From Pseudophaeomoniella oleicola (Eukaryota; Ascomycota; Eurotiomycetes; Phaeomoniellales; Phaeomoniellaceae), in the NCBI GenBank assembly GCA_003868215.1, contig QWDQ01000022.1, positions 186,001 to 250,000 of the forward strand: a stretch of DNA of 64,000 nt, read 5' to 3'. The notes under the pieces are model-generated. The model saw only the letters and a list, made by a program, of their open reading frames with translations, ran no database searches and was not told the DNA's origin. This document shows positions 1-12,338 of this stretch, one piece after another (position 1 is the first letter of the stretch; each line of letters begins with the position of its first letter). The position numbers were made by a program, and so were the translations under genes.

Positions 1-884
1 GCCATGATGGTGCGGGGCGTGAACAGGTTGAAGTGCAGGTACAGGTCGGCTTCGTTGGTGAATTGCGGGAACAGTTCCTTGGTGAACGAGACTTCTTGCA
101 GCGCTTCGTTGTAGTGCGTCTGGATCATGAGGTCTGGTAGCCGCGTCGCGATCTGGCCGAGCCCCTGGAGCAGGTCGGCCGGGCAGCTGATGGCGAAGCG
201 TGGCGTGAGGATCGGTTGGACGAGCTGGCCGCGCGGGTCGAGCGATTTGATGTGCGAGATCACGTCTTCGGTGACGCGCAGAGATTCCTCAACCGAGGCG
301 TCGCGGTAGAAGTCGGGCGAGTTGCGCGACATGTTGCACTTCCCGACGAACGCTCGCTGGCCTTTCTCGAGGCAGATCTCGGCGAGGATCTTGGTCGCCG
401 GGCCGTGCAGGCTGCCATAGTATGCGGCCGTCGTGACGCCTTGTTTGATGAAGCCGTCCACGCACTTGGCGTAGGTGTCCCGAGCGTACTCCGGGTCCTC
501 GAATTTGGCTTCGTGCGGGAACGTCACGGTGTTAAGCCAATCCATGATCTGCAGGCCTCGACCAGTGCCCCGCTGGGTCCATTGAGGGGCATGATTGTGC
601 GTATCGATGAATCCGGGGATCAAGAACTCGCCGCGCTTCAAAATGCGGATGGGCAGCGACGGGATGTCCGATAAGGGGACGTTGGGGATCAGGGCCAGGT
701 ACTTGCGTATGTCTGCTGAGGGCACATTTCTTTGCAACAGGACGATAGACCCTGTCGCGGAGATGACTAAAAGCCCGTTCGAAATGATCTCAACCTCTTG
801 AGGCGTGATGGAATGTATAAGTGTGCCGTGAAATATCAGAGGTATAGGTATCTCAGGCCGATTGGGAAATTCCGAAGACTCCAT
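1..884 (-). CDS. Guanine deaminase, N-terminal 294 residues (gene runs off the left edge)
   Basis: Guanine deaminase hydrolyses guanine to xanthine and ammonia in the cytosol (purine catabolism; yeast Gud1 family, about 480 residues). Reading the minus strand from the ATG at 884 gives 294 uninterrupted codons to the window edge, so roughly the last 190 residues lie outside. The amidohydrolase metal motif PGFIDTHNHAPQ is at residues 90-101 (H96, H98). It is followed by the guanine-deaminase-type blocks GSLHGPATKI (about 157-166), QRAFVGKCNMS (176-186) and ILTPRFAISCP (225-235), and THYNE with a candidate ligand H257. The next zinc His (after TIMA) falls just past the edge. No intron is needed. 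It is transcribed away from the purine permease at 2151 and shares its upstream region. Family identity is strong; substrate is by homology. Confidence 0.9.
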   Translation of the reverse strand, partial: MESSEFPNRPEIPIPLIFHGTLIHSITPQEVEIISNGLLVISATGSIVLLQRNVPSADIRKYLALIPNVPLSDIPSLPIRILKRGEFLIPGFIDTHNHAPQWTQRGTGRGLQIMDWLNTVTFPHEAKFEDPEYARDTYAKCVDGFIKQGVTTAAYYGSLHGPATKILAEICLEKGQRAFVGKCNMSRNSPDFYRDASVEESLRVTEDVISHIKSLDPRGQLVQPILTPRFAISCPADLLQGLGQIATRLPDLMIQTHYNEALQEVSFTKELFPQFTNEADLYLHFNLFTPRTIM

Positions 885-2150
885 AACGTACTTGCTGCCT
901 GTGTTGATTCAATTTGGAGGATGCTGTGAGGAGCTTCCCTTTGTGCTGGCTTTCTTTCGTTCTGGTTGCCACAGATACCCTCCTTCTTTTCCGAGGGGTC
1001 CTGCCAATCTTTTACTATCGAGGAAATGCTCTTCGTTCAAATCATTGTATCAACGTGAAAAGATGTTCCAACAGTAGTAAGCCGTATCTTCATCTGAAGG
1101 CACAGCTACAACAACGTTTACCCGAGGTTTCGAAGAGCATTCACATTCATCGGAGTCGACCGTCTTACTCGCCCCAGCGATAGGGTGTATAGCTACTTGA
1201 TTAATCGGTTAGTGATAATTGCCCGCCTTCTCAATTGATATCGGTCTGGTATCCTATTGGCGCCCTCCATCTCACCCACCCGCAAGGCCCAAGTCGTAGC
1301 TGCGTTAGGCATTCCCCACTCTTCATCGGCTTGATAAGAGACAGTCGAGCAGTATTGTAATTCGGTTCCACTGGACTTGATGGGCGCGATGATTACCCCA
1401 GGAGTAGGCCATTTTCTGCCACCGGAGACTTTGTTTGTGACATTCGTATGTCGATGATATTGATATACAATCTCGGCGATATGATCTTGTAGGGAGGAGG
1501 AGTTGCGAAAGGTCTTGATGCATGAAAGGGGAGTCTCGGGACAGACCCGAAGATGCGATCGTCAATCGTGCGAGGGATATATCATATATAGAATTGCAGA
1601 GACAAAAAAAGCAATGGAACCAACAGACTACCTAGTATGCAGACTCACGGCTGCGATGTCCCCCTAAAATATCGAGATTCATACATAACACGTGCCCGTA
1701 AAACTTACTATCGGCTGGATTCTACCAATAAGGAAGTATATCCATACTCGCCCCCTTGTCGAACTGGCGTCCGCTAACCGCGATAAGGACGTCCGTGCCT
1801 CACCAACGTTACCATATCGGCAAGCAAGTATGCACAACGCAGAGCTCTCTAATCCCTGCAAGACACCTTGCTATTTGCCATGGCAAGAGGAGGAACGACT
1901 TGTGGCGCGATAAGCAATAGGGAATCCAAGACTAGATCGGCAAATCTTGTATCTTGTTTAGGAAAAGATGCAGAACCTCGGAGATGTCCTGCTTGATGGG
2001 CTGGCTCTGGACGCCTATGGTTCTGGAGTGATTGTCAACTGATAAGAAGTGTCAATGTCTCCCTTATATGCTTCATCGGCGCTTTCCCTTCGAGTATTCG
2101 TGCCTCGTCTTGTCCCGAGTTTTATCACACAGTATCACAAAACAACAGAG
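885..2150. promoter_or_regulatory. Divergent promoter region between guanine deaminase and purine permease, with GATA sites
   Basis: No convincing gene lies here; the short open frames lack family features. Consensus HGATAR sites (binding sites of the AreA/NIT2 nitrogen regulator) are at 1178-1183, 1213-1218, 1332-1337, 1781-1786, 1908-1913 and 2040-2045, with one on the minus strand at 1709-1714. About four would be expected by chance in this length, so the enrichment is modest. Nitrogen control of purine uptake and breakdown is established in Aspergillus; applying it here is inference. I did not find a TCGG-N6-CCGA (UaY-type) site. Confidence 0.4.
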
Positions 2151-3773
2151 ATGTCGGATCTCGAGAAGGCGGATCCCCAGATAACCACATCTGGGGACAA
2201 TGCCGAAGGCACAATCATCGAGAAGCACAGAATAACAAGTCATGTGGATGATCTCTCCGAAGTCGAAGCGTCAAGAGGATGGTTCGCAATCTTTGTCAAA
2301 GGGGCCAAGTATATGCGCGCAGAGGAACGTGGCATTGAACGTGTGAAGGAGGAGGACAGAATCAATCAGAGTGTCTTTGATGGATATACCATGTGGGCTT
2401 CGGCCAATTTCACGTATGCCTGACCTTCCTACATGGCTTGCCTGTTGGCACGGCACGGCTGAGATCGTGAGAACTGACATACGTTTCGATGTAGTCCCTC
2501 TACCTTTGCTACAGGTGTATTAGGACCGGTCTTCGGTCTTGGATTCTGGGATTCGTTTGCTGTGATCGTCATTATCAATTTCGTTGTCAGCTGCGTCGTC
2601 GGCTGGTTTGGTTTGTTTGGACCGATGACCGGCTTGCGAATGATGTCCGTCAGTCGCTTCACGTTTGGATCCTGGGGCACCAGAGTCCTTGTCATCCTGA
2701 ACTTGTGCGGTATGATTGGGTGGTCGAGTGTCAACGCTATTGCAGGTGCCCAAGTCCTGACAGAAATGTCTGACGGTAACTGTCCACTGTGGGCTGGTAA
2801 CCTGATCATCGGTGTCCTTACCGCCATCATCTCCTTCTTCGGGTACTTCGCAGTCCACCTTTTTGAGCGTTACTGCTGGATTCCCCAGGTCATCATCTTC
2901 ATCTTCCTCGCTGGTTATGGTGCAAAACATTTCGATGCCTCGGCTCTCCCAATGGGGTCCGGTTCCGCTGAAGCCGCCGGTGTCATGTCTTTCATCGCCG
3001 TCATCTACGGTTTCGTTGCTGGCTGGGCTCAGTCAGCTGCCGATTACAATGTACGTATGCCTGTCAATATCAACAAGTGGAAATTGGCCGCTTCAATCTG
3101 GGCTGGAAACTTTTTCGGAACCAGTATCCCGGAGATTCTAGGTGCCGCATTTATGACCGCCGTGGCGGCAGATCAGAAGTTTGCAGACGCCTATAATAGT
3201 GGTGACGTCGGTGGCATCATGGGTGAAGCCTTGAGGCCACTCGGTGGGTTCGGCAAGTTCCTCCTCGTGCTGTCGGCACTTTCAATCATCGGCTGTAATC
3301 TCGTGAACAACTATTCGTTGGCCTTTACCTGTCAGAACTTTCACCCTCTAATGCTGAAGGTTCCCCGTTTCGTGTGGACAATTGCGGGGTCGGCCATCTT
3401 CATTGCAGTCGCTATCGCAGGCGAGAACAGTTTCATTGACGTCCTGCAATCTTTCCTCTCCGTGATAGGCTATACCATCACTCCTATGCTTGTGTGCATG
3501 ACAGTCGAGCATTTCCTCTTCAGGAAAGGCCAATATCCGCTAGAAGATTGGAACAACATGAAGGTCATTCCGTATGGGATTGCTGGGTTTGGAGCAATCG
3601 TTATGGGATTCGTCGGCGCAGTCTTGTCCATGGATCAGACGTGGTATGTCGGTGTTGTGGCGAAGGCGATCAAGCCTGATGGAGCGGAACTGGGCTGGAT
3701 CTTCAGCGGCATTTTCTCTGTTGTGGCCTACATCCCTCTGAGGTATTTGGAGATGAAGTATACAGGAAGGTAG
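2151..3773 (+). CDS. NCS1-family purine-cytosine permease (Fcy2/FcyB type)
   Basis: Plasma-membrane proton symporter predicted to import purines and cytosine. Exons 2151-2413 and 2495-3773 (81-bp GT-AG intron) give 513 residues, the usual length for Fcy2-type carriers. Splicing joins ANFT to PSTFATGVLGP in frame; this block followed by GLGFWDSFAV marks NCS1 transmembrane segment 1. About twelve hydrophobic segments follow. Family signatures include GPMTGLRMM, FGSWG, WSSVNAIAGAQ, AADYNVRMPVNI and NLVNNYSLAFTCQN. The hydrophilic N-terminus of about 85 residues, with ERGIERV, is typical. I chose ATG 2151 (MSDLEKAD); an in-frame ATG at 2049 would add 34 residues with no family resemblance. It is divergent from the guanine deaminase, which supports a purine substrate. 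Which base is preferred cannot be read from sequence. Confidence 0.93.
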
Positions 3774-5592
3774 ACGGCATGATAGAAATCAATGCCGTAT
3801 GTGAAGTTAGTCCCTGACAAGGGCAGCTCGAGACGTCATCCAACAGTATATCGTCTGTTCCTTAAGCTAGATTGTAGTGAAAGATACAAAGAGAGCGACG
3901 AGAGGGGATAGAGATACACTCGGGATCCATGCCCCTCAAGGAGAACCATTTCGATGAATTGGATTCGTCAGTTGCAAGCAAATATGCAGTAAATGAATAA
4001 GTAATGCAGTAAGTCCTGGGAACCACGTGACTTCATTTTGAGAGCAATCGCCGCTATCGGCAAATCTTCCCCTCGTTCACTATTCGTAGTACTTCATCCT
4101 TACCAGCGCTATACTTGTTCTCGCAGACAATATTGCATACCCTGGTGAATCCCGTCCACTGGTGCTGCCGTGGAACGTGTACTATGCATTTACCCGGTAC
4201 TCATTCTGGATCCTGCTGCAGATCACCAACTACCGACAACCTCGTGCATCGAGAATGTCCCTGCAGGATCTGCCAAGCTATGAGGTTTCTTCTTTCCAAA
4301 AAAACATCAATTGGAAGGTAAGGAAGGAGTCAAGGTAGTGCAGGAGATCGAGAATCACATGCCAGAGATGATTCACGCCGTCGCATTTTCACATGAAGCT
4401 CTTCTTCATGTGAACGGTGGAGCAGCATCCGACTCGCCGATGTTACAGTACCGCAAAGAAAAAGAAGAAAGAATGGAAGAATCAAAGAAAGCCCAGTTTT
4501 TTGGGCCACAGATCCGAGTTACTAACACTGATCTACTACTGTGATATGGGATGTGGCTCAATACCGAGTGGGCAGATCACATATTCGTGGATGATGGGTG
4601 AGAAAGAGAGAGAATCGATGTAAGTACACGTCGTCTACGTCTCCATTTCTGGACTGGATTCAGCCGCAACATAAGATTACCGTGAGCATGTGAATCAAGC
4701 AACACAGGAGACACAGCAGTGCAGCCTGGGCATTCAGCTTCGCTAAAGGATGTGTATCGTCTGGCGAACACTCGACATGAGGCTGTTGGGATCTAGCCTA
4801 TTATCATGCGACACGTCGACGCGGGATCATTTCAACATATAATTGACTGCTCGCTGGATAATTAACGAATGTAAACTGCGAAGCAATAGTAACAGACGCT
4901 TCATCCAGCAAGGGGTCCGGTCCAGTCTGGACATCAGGGCGATACTATGGTAAAGGAACATCCTTCACGTGCCGAGGTGCTGCTGAATCAAACAACAACA
5001 AAGAAGACATTTAGTGCCCAGATGGGCGCGTCCGAGGTTCTCCCAAGATACCGTGATCGTATGCTCTGATCCCAGCCGGGACCTAATACTCTCCCAAGTG
5101 ATTGGGATGAGTTAGCGCTCGTGTTGCTAGCGGATCAAAGACCAACAGCAATAAAAGCAACAAACAAGCCAAAATTCCGCGAATCTTGTCCCTTGATAGG
5201 TCGCCTTTCCTATCTTGGCGCTCTCATGTGCCGAGGTATTTTCACGCCACTATGCCTGTGCTATGCCTTGAGGACCACAGCCTCGCTCACCAAACTGACA
5301 GCATAGATGTTCATCGAAGGACTACAATAACTGAATGGTCAAATCGGCGTAATCCAGCGGCGAAATGAAGGATTCCACTTGGTTGAAGATCCAATGTTAC
5401 CAACGTTGTGATCTCCCTGTAAAATCTATATACAGAATAAGGTGAGGGAGCACTACTATGACCCATCGCCTCGGTTCACTCATGGACTTGCTTCCGTTCG
5501 TGTCCGGTATGAGTGTTCATATATAGGAGGACAGATTCAACTCCGGCTTTTGGCTTCTATTGTTGTCATCCTGTAAATACAGTATTCTCAAC
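3774..5592. other. Intergenic, 1.8 kb, no recognisable gene
   Basis: Holds the 3' flank of the permease and the promoter of the MFS transporter. Open frames of 60-80 codons exist on both strands but none starts with a convincing ATG in a family context. A 14-codon upstream ORF (ATG 5482, stop at 5524-5526) precedes the transporter start and could lie in its leader; whether it is transcribed is unknown. Confidence 0.5.
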
Positions 5593-7496
5593 ATGGAGCG
5601 GACTAATTCAGAACAGGTTCCCAAGAAATTCTCGCATTACCGTCTCCTTCTCGATCAGGCTCGCATCGATCAGGATGTCCTCAGTTATGCGTATGAAGGG
5701 TCTGGCACTGCTGAGGATCCATACATCGTCACCTGGATTCCAGGCGATGCTGGTAATCCATTCAACTGGGGCTCCGGTTACAGATGGGCCATAAGCATGA
5801 CCGTGGCAATCTCGTGTTTTTCGACAGCCTTCGCATCTAGCGCTTTCAGCGGTTTGTGACACCACGTCGTGCACTCGCCTGACAACGCTGACCAATCTCA
5901 GGTGCCCTCCGAGAGTTCCGTGTCGACTTACATGTGAGCAACGAACTGATCACAGCGGGAATCTCACTCTTCGTCCTCGGCTTTGCGGTTGGTCCCCTTT
6001 TGTGGGCTCCGCTCTCAGAAATGTATGGTCGACAAGTTGTCTACGCGGGCACATTCGCAGCCTTCACGGCATTCAATGCGGGTTGCGCGGGGGCCCAGAA
6101 TATTGGCACCCTCCTCGTCCTCCGGTTCTTTGCCGGCGCTTTCGGGTCCTCTCCGATGACAAATGCAGGCGGAGTAATAGCTGATATCTTTCCTGCATCG
6201 CAAAGAGGAGTTGCTATGGCATTCTTTGCATTGGCCCCTTCCATGGGTCCCACGCTTGGACCCTTCACTGCAGGTTTTCTGAGTGAAAATGAAGGGTGGC
6301 GCTGGGTCATGGGACTGATCGCAATCTTCTCCGGCGTGCTGTGGATCATCGGAACACTTCTCGTACCGGAGACATACGCGCCCGTTTTGTTGAGAAAGCG
6401 TGCAGTCGCATTGACGAAAAGGACGGGCAAAATTTACATGACGAAAGTAGACATCGAGAGAGGTCCAATCCACATCCTTCAAATTCTTCAAACCGCACTG
6501 TTTCGCCCATGGATTCTACTCTTCCTCGAACCTATCGTCCTCCTGCTGTCGATCTACATTGCAATTGTCTACGGTAAGTGCGACCCGCGGTTCCACGCTC
6601 GTAATGATATTGACTTTTGACCAGGCACTCTCTACCTCCTCTTTGGTGCATACCCCATTGTATTCCAGCTTCACCGTGGCTGGTCTGAAGGGATCGGGGG
6701 TCTACCTTTTCTGGGTGTCGCGATTGGCATGATGGCGGCGATTGTTTTTGCCGGCGCCTTAGACAAGCACTTCAAGAAGGGTCATCCGGCTGGCAATCCG
6801 CCTCCAGAACATCGTTTGATCTTGGGAATGGTTGGCTCCATTCCTATACCTGCCGGCATGTTTTGGTTCGCATGGACCAACTACAGTTCCATTCACTGGA
6901 TGTCCTCTGTTGCGGCAGGTGTACCCTTCGGATTCGGACTTGTGTTAATCTTCCTCTCCGTGACGAATTACTTGATCGATGCATACACGATCTTTGCAGC
7001 CTCAGTCCTCGCAGCAAATACGGTATTGCGATCTCTGTTCGGAGCTGCTTTCCCTCTGTTCACGGAACAGATGTACACCAACCTTGGGATTCATTGGGCA
7101 AGCTCCGTTCCGGCTTTCCTCTCACTTGCTTGTGTGCCTTTCCCTTTCGTCCTCTACAAGTACGGTGCGGCGATCAGACGCAGATGCATCTACGCACACA
7201 AGGCAGAACAAGCCATGATAGAGCTTCGCTCGAAAGCGGCACAGGCACAATCAACTGAGTCTCCCGCCCGGGGATCGTCAATCGATACGACAACGGCGGA
7301 GAAAGATGCACAGGTTGACTTGCAGAGTCAGCCCCGCGGTGTTAGCGACCCGCAGGCGTTGCTTCACACAACGCACAGATCCGAGTCTATCAAGGATTCG
7401 TCACCATATCATGCCAGCCCCTACGACATCGATCGCGTCAACACCAACACGTCCGCTGCCGGGGTGGAACTGGCGAAACCGAAGGCTGCCACATGA
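5593..7496 (+). CDS. MFS transporter, DHA1 drug/polyamine antiporter type (FLU1/TPO-like)
   Basis: Twelve-span major facilitator predicted to export drugs, polyamines or metabolites at the plasma membrane. Exons 5593-5851, 5902-6573 and 6625-7496, with 50- and 51-bp introns whose phases restore one frame, give 600 residues. DHA1 motif A appears as LWAPLSEMYGR (120-130). The segment LRFFAGAFGSSP and the motif-C-like GPTLGPFTAGF follow, then the clade-typical LVPETYAPVLLRKRA loop. The N-terminus carries the family sequence TWIPGDAGNPFNW just before membrane entry. The C-terminal tail of about 100 residues is hydrophilic and low in family signal. An in-frame ATG at 5560 would add 11 residues. 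The nearest neighbours are a permease upstream and an epoxide hydrolase converging from downstream; they do not fix the substrate. Confidence 0.92.
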
Positions 7497-8182
7497 CCAA
7501 TGGAAATGGACTGTGTTTCTTTGAATGTCTACTACATTAGCAAATTACTAGAATATCAGGGTAGCCTTAACGATTGATAGAATAATACTCTAATTTTCGC
7601 AACTCGCGCACACCCTGCTTGAAACCAGTCCTCCCCCAAGGTCAATCACAAAACAGTCCTTGCTTGGTGATACACCCACCTAGGTAGATGTGATTTGTTA
7701 TTGGTTTCCCCCTGAGACATAAGAATTCCAGATGGCAGTTTTCAAGTTGCTAACTCTTCTGATTTGCAAAGTCCTTCTGCGTCGTCCTCCTTTTCCCTTC
7801 CGTTTCAGCCGCCGAATCTGGGATGGTATAGTCCCAACGGATGATAAGTAAACTTGAGTACTAGGTCATATCAACTTTCCTACTCTTTCGCAAATTTCAT
7901 CAATACTTTCTTTTGTTTTTTATCCTCTCTTGCTTTCTGGGTTTTCTTCTTGGTATGACTTATCAAGCTACTAATGAGAAATTCCTTGAGCTCGGGACGG
8001 AAAAGGCTAGAGGAGAGTTGAAATGGGTACCTAAGACCGAGACCGGGAGTTGATGATAACACCAGCAAGAAAGTGACAATGTACTTCAGGTGCAAAGAGC
8101 ATACATTTGGTTGTCCAGATCGGAGTAAGAGAAAGAAGGCTGTTTGGAGTGATTTCAACATGCTAAGGTCGCCGACGAGCCT
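7497..8182. other. Convergent 3' intergenic, no gene
   Basis: Space between the 3' ends of the transporter (+) and the epoxide hydrolase (-). It should contain both terminators. A 93-codon minus-strand frame at 7880-8161 is T/A-rich and matches nothing I recognise. Nothing else is seen. Confidence 0.5.
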
Positions 8183-9717
8183 TCATGGGAATAAATGACG
8201 ACATGATTCGATGAAATGTTCCATATCCGAGAAGAATGATGCCGGTTGCTCCAAGGCGGCGAAATGCCCTCCCTATATATAAGTAGCAATATTAGCACAC
8301 GTACTGGTATCAATGGGATTATTTTTGTATTCTCGATGTCTGTCTAGGTATGTACCTTTTCGTGTTCGTAACGGACCATGTGGGGAAAATCGGTCTGAGA
8401 GGCGTTGGCAGGCAAGAAAGATAACTCGTGTGGATATTGAGAATAGCCGAGGGGCTTCGTCTTCGAGAAAGGCGGGGGTGGGATTTCACCGCTGTGTGCG
8501 ATATTACGATAGGGGTACAGAGAGCGGGAGATGGTGTCGGTGAACCAATACAGAGTTGTAAGCGTGAGGATCATGTCAAGAGATAGGGGATCGCTTGGAT
8601 CTACCCAGTCCACAAACTTCTCGCCGATCCTGTTCAACAATATAATGATTAGTATAGCCCCCCAAGGCTCATCATCAGAGGTCCATCAGAGAGGTTGCAA
8701 CACAGATACGGTACGTACCAGGCAAGAAGGGCAATGGGACTGGATGAGAGAACCAGGCCGATGGTAGCTGGTTTCGTCTTATGCATTACAGCATAGGCTG
8801 TACCGTTTGCACCCCACTCCTTCATACGTTCGAGGCGACTGACCTCTTCCGGAGTAAGAGATGCATGATCCTCAAAGTGTTCGCCTCCAGCTATCATCAT
8901 ATTCACTAGATAGCAGACACAAAGGCATCCGTCAATAAAGAACCAAGTGCTGCTGATGAGGACACTGAAGTAGGTAATGTACTCACCATGCACAGCCTTG
9001 CAGGCACGGTGCTCGGCCGACAATATACCAGCGATTCCCGAGCCAACATCCCCTCCTTGAGCGATGTAGCCGTTACTGCCAAACCCGAGTTTGTCCATCA
9101 GCTGATCGATGAGATGGCTAGCATCTGCGAGATTGAAATCCTTGTCCAGTGGGGGCCCATCAGAGAAGGCGTAGCCCGGAAGCGAAGGAACAATAAGGTG
9201 ATAGGGCAAAGTATCTGGGGTACTGTACTTGTCCCGGAATAACGACATCAGTGGAAGGAATTCGAGAAAAGAACCTTTGCGAGGGAGTCAGATTCACAAG
9301 TCATTCACAAAAACAAAGGTATTGCTGATATAAGGATGGAAACCTCGTACCAGGCCAGCCATGGAGGAACACGACGGGTATGGCGTCCTCCCTCGTCGAA
9401 AATAAAGCGACGAAGTGAATGCCTATGTCAATGTCGTTGGCATCCCGAACCGTCATTTTGAAGTTTGGAAATGAGTTGATATAATCCTCATGGACGCGCC
9501 AGTCATATTCGTGGACCCATTTCTGCCGCACAGATTGTATCCAATCCCGCTTGATTCCCAAGTTCGCCGCAGCACTCGAGTTTTCATATGTCATTGGCGG
9601 AAGCTTGGTCAGGCGTAAAAGCGTTCTCAAGTGTTCAATGTCTTCGTCTGGGACGTGAACGACAAAAGGGGTAGGAGTAGACTTCGCGCCTGATGGTATC
9701 GTGGTAAATGCTGCCAT
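8183..9717 (-). CDS. Epoxide hydrolase (alpha/beta hydrolase, EHN type)
   Basis: Hydrolyses epoxides to vicinal diols, as in microsomal-type fungal epoxide hydrolases used in detoxification or secondary metabolism. Five exons on the minus strand (9717-9351, 9274-8987, 8905-8719, 8629-8356, 8272-8183) splice in phase to 401 residues, normal for the family. The N-terminal EHN domain covers about residues 15-110. The oxyanion motif HGWPG is at 118-123. The nucleophile is D198 in GGDVGSG. The catalytic His is H375 in GGHFAALEQP. A lid tyrosine candidate lies in TAYAVMHKTKPATIG. The in-frame ATGs at 9726 and 9774 would add 3 or 19 residues; MAAFTT at 9717 fits best. No signal peptide is seen, so it is probably cytosolic. 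All catalytic positions are intact. Confidence 0.92.
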
Positions 9718-11348
9718 TGTTGACATATATGAGGGAGAGAATGAAGGAAGGGAAAGGACGCTTTCAAGGTTCAATTCAGAGTGGCATGTTCATTCTCTAA
9801 AACTTGCACTTTCATCGAGAAGTGAAGGGGGGGGCAACTGAGGGTAGACATCGACTACCTATATTGGTACCTGAGCAGCAGCACCAACGCCAAAGATTAT
9901 CGATCACACTAAAAGAACTTCCTCTCCGAATGGTTTTGCGCTTTTTCTCTTCGCTCCACATACTACGTATACATAGTAAACGTATACCCTTCGAAATTCA
10001 AAATCTGGGAAATGGACGGCATCCGTGAATCCGAAAGCAACGTGGGGTACGGAACCGGGTAACACCCGGCAGCCGTGGATACTAGATATTGACTGTGTGG
10101 GGGGGAGGATTTCTCTTCGGGTCCTTGATGCAGTTGTCACCAGCCTCCACCCACCCCGTCCTCCTTGGCCAGGTTACTATATTACCTACCTACTCTACTA
10201 GTACTAGGTACGTACCTTATTGGGAGAGGATACTTATCGTAGTAACTACGGCAGATGCCTCCAAGGCAATCGGATAGCCACTGTTTGATTGGGTCAGGCG
10301 CGCAGGCACCACTACGTACCTACGGTATATCGCTACGTCCCCTCCCCCCCAATACCTACTATGGCATCGGTATGCATAAGTTTAGCGCGCGTGTCACCGA
10401 ACTTCATCCAATACCTCTCTACAGGCCCCTGCCGGGCTCGAGGGGTAGATCTACTACAACAGTGTCAAGTGTCACCATCTGCTCTCACCTCTCACCTCTC
10501 ATCCAGATGACTAGGTCTCTACATTCAACGCCCAACAACGGCGTCTACGGGGGATCCCAACGCAGGTGGAGACCTTCAATTTCGGTTTGCCGCTTGCTCC
10601 ATGTCCATAGCCAAGGTGGGGAAAGAGCCAAGAGCAGCGACCATCTCTAGACGCGACTTACCTTTCAGCGAGACCCCGCATGTTTTTGGGAGGGGTTCCG
10701 ACGTCCTACAACGATAGTAGTATTACTCTCTGGTACTACGTAGCTCCCTGCGGAGGTGGCCAAGACAAGATGACCCATATGGGGGGAGGGAACCTCGTGT
10801 TTCGGAACCAAATGGGAATCCCGACAGTCATTGAAGTTTGAGACGGGACCTATTATCCTTATCGAATAACCCCATCCCAGGTCGCAGGACGAGATCTCAA
10901 AACGTACGACAGGGGTTGTAAAGGTCACGTAGTCTGGGTTGTTGAAGGCCGTTTTACGGCTAGATCAAGGGCCTGCGGGTGGTGGCGCACGGCTTGTATC
11001 TACATTCGTTGCTGGACAACTATGGGGAGAGATTTTAAGAAATAAGCCACCTTCAAAGCATCAAAGCATCCTTGAAAAACTAGTAGTATCAAACACACGT
11101 GGCAATAGATGCCATACATAGCGGGGCTATGTTCGGACCTTTGGAAAAGAGTCTTTCAATCATTGACAATCTCGCTCTCAGGGCCAGTTTCACTCCCGAT
11201 CTGGAGGGAAGAGGGTACATTGAATTGAAACTCAGTCTTAAAGAATGGTCCCTGTGTTGTGACCAAGCAGCATCAAACTTCCAGCGAGAGCCATGCTAGA
11301 CTTTCGATCTGGACCGTGTCAATGAACGATATTGCAGACGTCCTCCAA
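9718..11348. other. Intergenic, 1.6 kb, no gene recognised
   Basis: Upstream of the epoxide hydrolase and downstream of the SDR at 11349. It contains the TACC/GGTA-rich motif at about 10183-10217 and several short homopolymer runs. Frames up to 131 codons (10255-10650 +) show no domain, no biased composition and no splice-consistent extension. Confidence 0.5.
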
Positions 11349-12338
11349 TCAGAAGTCCGACGTGGGCTCGAACAAGTCATGTGCGAGGTGCAGCTTCACC
11401 CTGTGTAGATCTTCCTTCTGTATGGCATCTTTCTCCGCAATATACCCGGCGATATTCCGAGTTGAATCGAGGTATCTTCCGGACATGAAGTCGAGTTTTC
11501 CCGATGCCAATGCGACGACGAGCCCTGCAGCCAATTCGGGAGTGTCAAATTTGGCTTGACTAAGAGCCTTGGTTGCTGCTTCTGCTGACTGCCTCTCGCC
11601 CGGCACGTCGCTATCAAGATAACTCATTTCCTTCCGCTCGTTGTTGACAAAATCCTCGAAATCGGTGGCGAAACGGGTTCGTACGCAGCCGGGATGGAAG
11701 GAAAAGAATTTGATACCATAATCCTTGAAGTTCTCTTGATGCAGGATTTCACACAGGCGGACCATACCTAATTTTCCAATGATGTAACTGGCCATCCCGA
11801 AGTTCCTGTGGGCGCCATCGCTCGCGGTAAAAATGATGCGCCCGCCTCGCTTTCTCTGCATGGTGGGAAGTGCAAAGCGGCTGAAGTTGAACGCGCCTTG
11901 GAGAGAGACGGCAACAGTGTCCCACCAGATCTTGGGGTCCGACTGTGCCGTTGGCAGCCACTGGGGTGGTCGCCCGGCATTCATCAGAAGCACATCCACC
12001 CCTCCAAAGTCGCGGTCCACATCAGACATGATCTTTGACACGGCCGTGCTGTCACATACGTCCAAGGCTGCAGTCTTTGTGAGCAGATTCGGATTGATGA
12101 GCCGACACGCTTCCGCTGTTTCCTCGACTTCCTCAAGCTCCAGAGACACAAGCGTCAAGGACCGTGCCGAAGCATGGGCAAAGAACTTCGCACACGCTTG
12201 CCCAATGCCTCGTCCAGCACCGGCAACCACGACATTCTGTCCTTTCAACGATTCTCTCAGGTCGGGATCTTGGCGTGGATCAATCGCATAGTAGCAGTCG
12301 TGCTCTTGTCCGGAATACTTAGCCGGCGACGTAGACAT
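11349..12338 (-). CDS. Short-chain dehydrogenase/reductase (SDR)
   Basis: NAD(P)-dependent oxidoreductase of the classical SDR fold, substrate unknown. Starting at the ATG at 12338 gives 329 residues without introns. The cofactor motif GAGRGIG is at 40-46 (first Gly of the usual TGxxxGxG preceded by A). The NAG motif is at 120-122 and the catalytic set is S173, Y185 and K189 (ASYIIGK). HPGCVRTRFA (PG motif) follows. The frame stays open to an ATG at 12485, which would add 49 residues without SDR features; I prefer 12338. Sequence around KIWWD resembles NIWWR in the SDR at 35692, suggesting the same fungal subfamily. No pathway partner lies next to it. Confidence 0.88.
   Translation of the reverse strand: MSTSPAKYSGQEHDCYYAIDPRQDPDLRESLKGQNVVVAGAGRGIGQACAKFFAHASARSLTLVSLELEEVEETAEACRLINPNLLTKTAALDVCDSTAVSKIMSDVDRDFGGVDVLLMNAGRPPQWLPTAQSDPKIWWDTVAVSLQGAFNFSRFALPTMQRKRGGRIIFTASDGAHRNFGMASYIIGKLGMVRLCEILHQENFKDYGIKFFSFHPGCVRTRFATDFEDFVNNERKEMSYLDSDVPGERQSAEAATKALSQAKFDTPELAAGLVVALASGKLDFMSGRYLDSTRNIAGYIAEKDAIQKEDLHRVKLHLAHDLFEPTSDF

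Noticed and set aside
7880-8161. 93-codon minus frame downstream of the epoxide hydrolase
   Set aside because: T/A-rich 3' flank composition and no family signal; the epoxide hydrolase already ends cleanly at 8183.
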